Part shown: positions 61,601 to 64,000 of the stretch, piece by piece | Numbering within the stretch: position 1 is the first letter of the stretch | Layout of the letters: every line of letters begins with the position of its first letter | Source of the DNA: Akkermansia muciniphila | GTDB lineage: Bacteria > Verrucomicrobiota > Verrucomicrobiia > Verrucomicrobiales > DEV007 | Length of the DNA: 64,000 bases | Direction of reading: 5' to 3' | Assembly (NCBI GenBank): GCA_945883495.1 | Contig: CAMCXS010000013.1 | Span: 1 to 64,000, forward strand | The notes under the pieces: generated by a model | The model's input: only the letters and a program-made list of their open reading frames with translations | Database searches by the model: none | What the model was told of the DNA's origin: nothing | Position numbers and translations under genes: made by a program

Positions 61601-64000
61601 ATGGGAACTCGCAGCAAATTTCTGGCTTCATGACGGACACCACCGCTCCAGGTTCTGGCGGTATCGTCACCAACACCTCGGGCACGACGGCCCAACTGAT
61701 CATAAACCAGGATAACGCCGGACGGACCTTTGCGGGTTCGCTGACCGGGCTCCTGAACTTTGTGCGCTCCGGGCAGAACACGCTGACGCTGCCATCCGCC
61801 AGCAGCTTCACCGGCACCACATCGATCATTGGCGGCACCACGACCCTCGCGAGCGATGGCGCCTTCACCGGCACTTCCTCCATCGACATCAACTACGCCA
61901 CCCTCACCCTCGATAACAACGCCGGGTTCAACGGCCTCGCTGACCGCATCAACGACTCGGCGGCGGTCACCATGCGCGGCGGCACCCTGATCTTCCAGGG
62001 CCGTGCCCAGACAGCCTCCACGGAAACCATCGGCGCTGTGATTCTGCAAGAGGGACAATCCGCCATCAGCTCGGTCGTCGGGGGGACCGGAGTGAACTCC
62101 GCCGACCTCACGCTTACCAGCCTCACTCGGGTGACCGGCGGAGGGACCGTGAACTTTACTGCGGCTACCGGCGGCCAGATTGGAAGCAGCTCGCGCATCC
62201 TCATTCCGACCATCAATGGCAACTCGACGGCTACTCTTGGCGGAGGTTTGAGCAACGGGATCATCGGGGGTTGGGCGACGATCGGGACCACCGACTTCGC
62301 GACCTATGTTCCTGGTCTCGGCATTGCGGCCATGGGGTCGTCCGGCGCGTTGCCCTACTCGAACGCCAACTCGAACGCCACCACGCTGAATACCGCGACC
62401 AGCACGGATAACATCAGCATCAACGCCGCCGTCGGCACGATTCCCGTAACCAACGACACGACGATCAACAGCCTGCGCATGGGGAATGTCGCCTCAAACA
62501 CCGTCGCGATCGCAGCGGGCAAGACGCTGACATTGACCAGTGGAGGTCTGCTCTTCTTCAGCAGCGCTACCCAGACGATCGGTAGCGCGGTGAATCAGGG
62601 CAACTTGACCACGACGGGACCGGAATTGTTCGTTTATGCCCAGGGCACCGGTCCACAGGTGATCAACAGCGTCATTTCGGGATCAGGGGTTGCCCTTGTG
62701 AAGACCGGCGGCAATGCCCTCACTCTGAACGGCACGAATACCTACGACGGCGGCACCACGGTGCAACAAGGCACCCTCACCATCGGCACCACCGGCAACA
62801 TTCCGCTGGCCTCTAATCCGGCGAACGGCCTGACGATCAATGGCGGCACCGTGACTCTGAGCGCTGCGGGATCGATCGATTCAGGCAACATCGTCACGAT
62901 TAACGATGGAGGGACTCTGAACCTTTACGGAAACAACACCCTGGCTGGCTTGGTCTTTAACAACACCGGCGGCACGACGACGCCCTCGGCGAATAGCTTC
63001 GTTGCCCCGACCGCCACGGTAACGGGTGGTTCCAACGGCGTGCTCACCATCGGTTCCTCAGGCATCACAGCGACCTCAATGAACGTCGCCACCACCAGTC
63101 AGGTGGGTGGTAGGGTCGACTTTGGCAGCTCGTCGAACACGATCAATGTGGCTCCGATCACGGTCAACGGGATCAATGCGGCCCCGCTCCAAGCCACCCT
63201 TGCCTTGCAAGGCGTTGTAGGATCCGCCGGTGGCATCACCAAGTCTGGCAACGGCGTGCTTCAATTCAACGCTCCAACCGTTTACACCGGCCCAACCACC
63301 GTTTCCGCAGGTGGCATTCGCGCCGGTGTGGCCAATGCCGGGTCGCGGTTCTCCGCGCTTACGCTCAATTCCGGGACCTATCTGAACCTTGCTGGCGTCA
63401 ATTCGCTGTGGGGATCGCTAGCCGGGTCCGGCTCCGTCCTCAACAGCAGTGCGACCAACGCCACCCTGATTGTCGGCTTTGACAATACGGACAGCTCGTT
63501 CGGCGGTCAGTTGGTGCGATTCAACGACGCGGCGCTCAATGGCACAGCGCTCCAAAAGATCGGCACCGGCACGCAGTCGATGACGTCCGCGCAAAACTTC
63601 GCCACCGGCACCACCGGGACGGTGACCGTGAGCGGCGGTGTGCTCCGGTATGTGGATGATGGCAAGGCGTTCCCCGGCGTCACCGGAGCTGGCGGGACCT
63701 TTACGGTTCAACCCAATGCCACCTTGGCGCTTGATAACTCTGGAACCGCCAACGTGAACAATCGTTTGGGCGCAAACGCCAATGGCACGCTGAACTTGGG
63801 CGGCAAGCTGACGGTCAACGGCTCCTCCACGGCTTCCACGCCCACGACGGAGGCGATCACCACCGTCGCCGTCACGAATGGCTCCGGCCGGATCGAACTG
63901 ACGCCAAACGCGGCCAACCCATTGACCTTGGCCATCACGACGCTGAGCGGGCAGAACAGCAACGGTTCGGCGGTGTTCGCCGGGATCACCGGTGCCGCCT
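46606..64000 (+). CDS. Giant autotransporter-associated beta-strand-repeat protein (3' end outside)
   Basis: The frame starts at the ATG at 46606 with a signal peptide (LKQTVAAVLIPLLVLTGSPV then SLQAAD) and I found no stop to the window edge: at least 5798 codons. The protein is a long series of Gly/Thr/Asn-rich beta-helix repeats of the PATR type, for example GTLRLTGANTFSGDVAIKGG (near 47112), GTLILGGANTYTGTLTINEG (near 49668), GVLQFNAPTVYTGPTTVSAG (near 63256). Longer modules with FTTAPTLTN...GWA...FA.Y wording recur. This is a secreted, surface or outer-membrane passenger protein, probably an adhesin or sheath. The C-terminal anchor (autotransporter barrel or sorting signal) lies beyond the window. 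Confidence 0.9.
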   Translation, partial: MKYRAPLPHLPLALKQTVAAVLIPLLVLTGSPVSLQAADYYWDQDGDSSGNALSGTNLGGAGTWDLSASAWWDGLSTNLAWPNLSDTAIFTGTAGTVTLGENITAGGLRFNVNGYTIAPSTTQTLTLAPAAGFVSPVIAVNNTGFGTNGATISAILAGTSGFTKTGNGTLRLTGANTFSGDVAIKGGSIVITNPNQLGTGTTAISVTGVGQTGNPGFSGGSLVLQGTGTSAFAAGLTIDREISGSGRGAGAINQTGSLISIGYNTLAGGLTNGSASDSRVWASHGATTVTGNVSLGSGSIAGFQGNGNWIISGRVTGTDTANDRFFKAGNTVGNVLWLQNANNSYMGSLRIESGNVRVQSNGALGIGTMARSLDLENSTVEFRTDLPGSFSTRNVMVRADRTGVLFLDHDITGPLGVGSSLINQTITFGNFSRASGGTNSTFSFSGRNGYGFSATGASGLIGGENATQDLSNFIFTNNSNGLGTLIGNAWNTNQTTPRTFTVGGNAETVLTGNVLATGATHHLTKSGTGTFTYNGTAGTFTGSTTVTGTLAISSMSALNSSTGIGAIQLSNGALDYRGIGDTSNRLLNLSGTTTAGIILANQSSGSELVFSGKPVAAGGAGNKLFYLGGDSAPSIVNEIGGVISINGGTTGLSKVGSNTWLYSPAASTYLGGTTQTTGGSASGTSTNIITLSATNPSIVVGQSVSGTNVPAGSVVIGVNGTTLTISNNIGTTAIAAGTTLTFGGTSNFTGNVTVSGGTLQVRPTAAAGNGSDVINNSSQVIFNSDALRGNQWAGGTFEYLGSSTAGALTETVGLLAPSAGAGVVKTTANGGSPILSFSGYTTRGAGAVVNFQQGTGTGIRFSAVPTAVSNGLVSGAFITDPSTGAIDFVATPATNTNLAALGAATAFPTSIGAATGNYLLSADTTTSAAVAANSVRITGGAYLTLGTGNLTLTSASASALGGILHDNAGGASVISGQTITTSASNQEVLILTGGTGGASNTLSINSILGNGSGGVTKGGSGTLILGGANTYTGTLTINEGTVQLAGSGTLGAANAGLMMRQGTTLDLNGISVGSVSANGLNAFNGAGTITNSAASGTATLRVGNNNSAGLFSGVIQDGANAKIQFAKAGSGTVSLTGANTFSGPVTVTAGTLAVTSLTNIGEASGIGKGDSTSAATNAASLVFNGGTLQYTGSNASIYQTTQTPSVSIDRLFTLAGNGTIQSSGQYGNSILAAGSANNATLIWNNTADVSFSGTGTRTLTLGGNSTGDNEMRIRLRDNPNAGEALSLTKADAGLWILNPATSNTYTGTTTVSAGSLRVASSVAAVQGLSTSSPLVLNGGVLETSGTFSRTLGAPVAGTGTTVQLPAGTSGFAAATPDRLVVTIGGGGLTWGSTNFSPSALVLGSATALGETEITNDINLGSSARTVTVNANANTATMVTAGILSGVISGSTGGALTKNGTGVLMFGNANTYIGNTTVNDGTLVITSFGNSSGTISSSLGASGGSLIVNQNATSSPILYVGPGETSSRPLVFQTALSASRTHRIDASGSGPLVLTNVTNSNTGAFTMTLELRGSNVDNNMITSTLADNGTSLLGVSKADGGVWILNPSSSNTFTGPINANGGLLGLTTAGIGSASAIGFSNGGIFAYGSALSTSKPISHANNSTAVIAGQNNITLGGTWTIASGDNDQTISNNLENGAVLTVNGNFVNSKTNNRVVNVRGFGSTVWNGVIPNASNGTNTTAWNIAIANDATFTFGGSSANTYTGATTLAQGTLILNKTLGVAQIGTGTSQFNFAGGVLRSDAGALTGANALNNTVFLTGDPAVISGTNSIQMAGVLTNSAGNRLLVNNLSGGGNLTLSGNVSLSNDNTGRTLTVLGSGSTTISGIVQNGGTAAGGLTYSGNGTLNLGAANTATGTLTANRGTVSLGGSGSWAGGIAFNPTGTVTLDYSGGNVNRLADAGAVTGNGGTLNFIGNSSGTSETTGTLTLNTAMSSIAMTGSGPNVLTFGSLATPNSGSSLDLSSIPSLGSTNKVIFTAAPTLTNSINTRIFVNGGADFATHTANGVEAFTGYNNSNDLNTALSTDTMNLTGSAATTANRTVNAIKLNGTGIAVTGAALNRLTLGAAGILNTGGDNSIGVNEVAFGATTGFVQVASGTTLTLNGNITGSNGWAKVLPGSLAFGAGGRSFVTGLSHNVLDGTVTLNGGADTFFPNQLVVVNTPGVIDLNGGGQYAGTLSSSGTLPSAGGTITSTGGVLVTNKSASTSFAGTLAGSLNFGSAGGSTLTLASPQTYTGTTLLMGGTTTLENDATLLNTSEININGGSTLFLSNNTGLQTQNNNRIGDAIALNLRGGTVSVTGRISTAATETFGAVSSLQGANTLTATTGGGTITSVDLNFASLTRSAGTTVNFTGTNIGQQGNNARIVFDTAPSVLGSGVLGAWAIANSTDYAAYNAGLGVGIVGQGGFTGYDGSFGSGNITLLTATSATTTNLTAPVTTSALLRFAGGFSNDLTFADAGNILNLELGGILRSDNNNSTTIGTTSVPGIITSGTSELVVYNAQGTTTINSQVTGATGLVKSGAGTLALSNLSNNYSLGTIVSQGTLSLTGGATANGTTNVVIPAGGLTLTNSTVTMATNAGQIHNTNAVTLNGASTLTLVGANTLDSLTFNNNGGTAAPTVTSGGLLTLSNATPITVSSSNPAFVATIAGSIDIGSGAKTINTPSIQVGGVTVTNLVPTLSISAAILSPGASMNKTGDGLLQLGGASTFSGFTLSNGGVVLAGNSSPTSSPGAGSLASGPLGIGSVSVASGTTILASASNTIANPITFAGTPTFDSTANTAWTLTFNGPISGLSSTPTVQVTNPGLTVNLAGNIPGPFSSITKTGLGALIFNATNYTGNFNAAALGNAAAVTLLHDGDTTSSVQTLSVGDVVFDAGIVPSITVNRGGTTLAANKIIAPASISNLGLGITVTNSSGYGLQVSEAVTLTGTSIGVGTATGSNVTQGLYLSGVLSGTGFAKTGAGAVVLGNASNSFTGNININQGVVSAVGNAQLGNAANIIQLNPTTGTSTFRATGTYTLANPLQLSNTANTRAIEVTGGNALTLNTAFDLNAGAGNTAGLTKADNGTLLLSADNSAAWAGALTISQGAVEVGHNGALGTTAGNTVVSASGAALRLPAGFSVADPLSLSGTGILTGGALQGTGSGTSTASGAITLAGAAAIGADAGNTLNLTGGISGAQALTFAGAGNINLTGSALGAVSSVTKIGSGTTTLGVASSGFVGALNVNRGTFVLGSAGVGSVGATGLITVNQSGTLTVNNTTGPVTRWTNRGVTLAGGTLNYNTSSASPFVDANTSALTLNSGANVINMTNGGGSTTEMRFASLAFGAGASGNLIGLSPSSNLIRFTTTPALTPATTGIFPRLTVNGSEFATYNGTGITGSGIVPFTAYAAATNVLSAGPTQTYLATAAKSNSLTGNQTLNALTLESGPLVGNVPNVGGLGGLNPTTLTLTSGAILVRGSGVGTTSALSVPIVALGATEGVIHVASGQALNVTSAFSGTGGMTKALPGTLNLNQQQYVTGTTTVNNGTLKLQSGATNTLFFNNNLTVNTGGVVDLMNGSQFIANLASQGAGAGADVGGGIITNSGAQATLVTNANSSFGGSIQGTIFLNKTGTSTLTLTNPQTYSGATLISGGTVTLNDSGALSNTSGIDINFGGLALTNTGLVDSGDRVPSVPISLRGGIITLNGRTQTNSSETLGALTLVDGHSQIVNANGGTGINSSTLTFGSLTRSGSSATVRFASNNTTVGTIGSNARTFFTTAPTLTNNIIGPWAIIDREFASYDSNYGVGALNQTGFPGYSALGLNTGATASDNVRFTATGTTTLAGNTSVNTLTFGQQASATTLNLGGNTLTIAGGGLLFGQATDNVNFGITNGNLTGPSGGGDLFIHHGNYSGTNRTASIDAAIVDNGGAIRVIKSSGDTGASVMTLNGTNTYTGGTVINMGTLVLGATSTLGSGGITVNQGTLTQTAGAIIPSQLLTLGGGSTVTLAGNNSLSGITVNNLGGAAPTLTPTGTLTLTGGITATTSNAGAVATIGTGTLDLNGASAYSISVGQTLVNGIDVAPWQAGLIINSVITNGGISKSGDGILQLGGASTFSGGVEISSGGLIIAADTNSTVLGDPVVTGPVGTGTLTVGANTTVLAGGAARTITNNVVFSGDTVFNGINNLTFNGVTTLPSVWNATVTAPQMTVTIGDASGSLSTDEINKSGLGILSVGSYNGTINATGGLLFSADGNTLGTQESLVLGSNINITGDTAVTVNRSGGAPNARNKVLQQNTLTNGGSIMSVSNQSGYGLEFTGTTTLNGASHFAVGTATASNVVPGLILSGVVSDAGGYDLTKSGPGTLVLGNSGNTFGGSGKVIDILGGIVAAGSDGALGDSGNQIRLNADATTGAGFRATGSFATDRTFVLNQPNNAIEVSAGYMLELDQPFSVTTATNALNKNDNGVVAIDADNTGWTGAVNINAGAVRAKQANALGSGTVTIAAPASGAALQLENASLSNPIAITVSADSVTAGGMNNGGAIQSVAGSNSVNGAITVTGAPGADNVSRNVTLGADSGASLNIAGGVTVNHASGGTGRSMTLFLAGAGNGTLSSSVTNLAGSPGTFTVNKIGSGTWSINTSNAVPAAAVAVSGGALNISGTGNTLSTASTTAVTVNANGTLNITDSGTAAARLGGRPVTLQGGTVNYTGNSAGSSETLGALTFNRMGGVFSSTQTSGGNVALTFASLTFGTDGSANFQGTNLGTASNRILFTTAPTLVPASTGILARATVNGADFATYGATNGIAAFTAYQNSNNPNTAAATDTMNLTANAALTANRTLNAVKINGSSAVTLGGAAFNQLTLTSGGVLATGAATHVINVPVIANAAVQSVYHVDSGSSLSLQSTLTGTAGLVKDGAGTLIVSSPASITGLSGVNGNTLTGNTVIARGTVQLNGGRNTLTPGNFIVMGGPGATLDLNGNSQQISGFMTDTTAPGSGGIVTNTSGTTAQLIINQDNAGRTFAGSLTGLLNFVRSGQNTLTLPSASSFTGTTSIIGGTTTLASDGAFTGTSSIDINYATLTLDNNAGFNGLADRINDSAAVTMRGGTLIFQGRAQTASTETIGAVILQEGQSAISSVVGGTGVNSADLTLTSLTRVTGGGTVNFTAATGGQIGSSSRILIPTINGNSTATLGGGLSNGIIGGWATIGTTDFATYVPGLGIAAMGSSGALPYSNANSNATTLNTATSTDNISINAAVGTIPVTNDTTINSLRMGNVASNTVAIAAGKTLTLTSGGLLFFSSATQTIGSAVNQGNLTTTGPELFVYAQGTGPQVINSVISGSGVALVKTGGNALTLNGTNTYDGGTTVQQGTLTIGTTGNIPLASNPANGLTINGGTVTLSAAGSIDSGNIVTINDGGTLNLYGNNTLAGLVFNNTGGTTTPSANSFVAPTATVTGGSNGVLTIGSSGITATSMNVATTSQVGGRVDFGSSSNTINVAPITVNGINAAPLQATLALQGVVGSAGGITKSGNGVLQFNAPTVYTGPTTVSAGGIRAGVANAGSRFSALTLNSGTYLNLAGVNSLWGSLAGSGSVLNSSATNATLIVGFDNTDSSFGGQLVRFNDAALNGTALQKIGTGTQSMTSAQNFATGTTGTVTVSGGVLRYVDDGKAFPGVTGAGGTFTVQPNATLALDNSGTANVNNRLGANANGTLNLGGKLTVNGSSTASTPTTEAITTVAVTNGSGRIELTPNAANPLTLAITTLSGQNSNGSAVFAGITGAA
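52435..63400 (+). repeat. Higher-order repeat of about 4.15 kb inside the giant gene
   Basis: Equivalent protein segments recur at a spacing of about 4.1-4.25 kb: the AFTGYNNSND/AFTAYQNSNN segment (near 52790, 56890, 61085), the GRISTAATETFGA/GRTQTNSSETLGA/GRAQTASTETIGA segment (near 53665, 57805, 61998) and the NKTGDGLLQLGGAST/SKSGDGILQLGGAST/TKSGNGVLQF segment (near 54840, 58980, 63240). Divergence is high but the order is kept, so three super-units appear to stand in tandem. Confidence 0.6.

Overview
The window looks like a chromosomal segment of a GC-rich Gram-negative bacterium of the PVC superphylum, most likely Verrucomicrobiota. The evidence is a DUF1549/DUF1553 cytochrome-like protein next to a DUF1501 protein, a secreted hydroxypyruvate-isomerase-like TIM-barrel protein, a GYF_2-domain protein, a giant subtilase with Calx-beta, lamin-tail and RCC1 segments, a >17 kb gene for an autotransporter-associated beta-strand-repeat protein, and clusters of degenerate interspersed inverted repeats. 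This placement is an inference from gene content. There is no rRNA, and I found no tRNA, CRISPR array, insertion sequence or phage gene.

Layout. 1-2.45 kb: an unrecognised coiled-coil protein flanked by hexamer repeats, then 1.3 kb of repeat-rich DNA (a 42-bp minisatellite and three families of inverted repeats). 2.4-7.6 kb: a patatin-like phospholipase divergent from a secreted astacin-like metalloprotease and a secreted WD40-caspase protein. 7.8-9.7 kb: an outer-membrane protein with a lipoprotein. 9.7-15.4 kb, minus strand: a TPR/O-GlcNAc-transferase-like enzyme translationally coupled to a GT4 glycosyltransferase, a Tat-type sugar isomerase-like protein, a small membrane protein and a fatty-acid desaturase. 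15.7-19.6 kb: a cupin, an ArsR-type regulator split by two compensating frameshifts, an alginate-export-like porin, an Uma2 nuclease-like protein, a candidate structured RNA with a terminator, and an HNH protein. 19.6-27 kb: GYF_2 protein, YbgC-type thioesterase, GT4 and GT2 glycosyltransferases, a periplasmic protein of unknown function, a membrane processive GT2 and an L,D-transpeptidase; this is an envelope-polysaccharide and cell-wall neighbourhood. 27-29.8 kb: housekeeping genes rpsT, a low-molecular-weight phosphatase and a fused RpiB-GlyA enzyme. 29.9-40 kb: a 3346-residue subtilase. 40-46.3 kb: the DUF1501 and DUF1549/1553 pair and an OFA-type MFS transporter. 46.6-64 kb: the giant beta-strand-repeat protein, which runs off the right edge.

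The observations I consider strongest are the RpiB-SHMT fusion, a higher-order period of about 4.15 kb inside the giant adhesin-like gene, a degenerate second N-lobe in a GT4 enzyme, an ArsR pseudogene facing a perfect 8-bp dyad, a promoter-to-terminator structured-RNA candidate at 18.6-18.86 kb, and the patatin/metalloprotease/WD40-caspase cluster. I do not see a clear self-contained new defence or mobile system.
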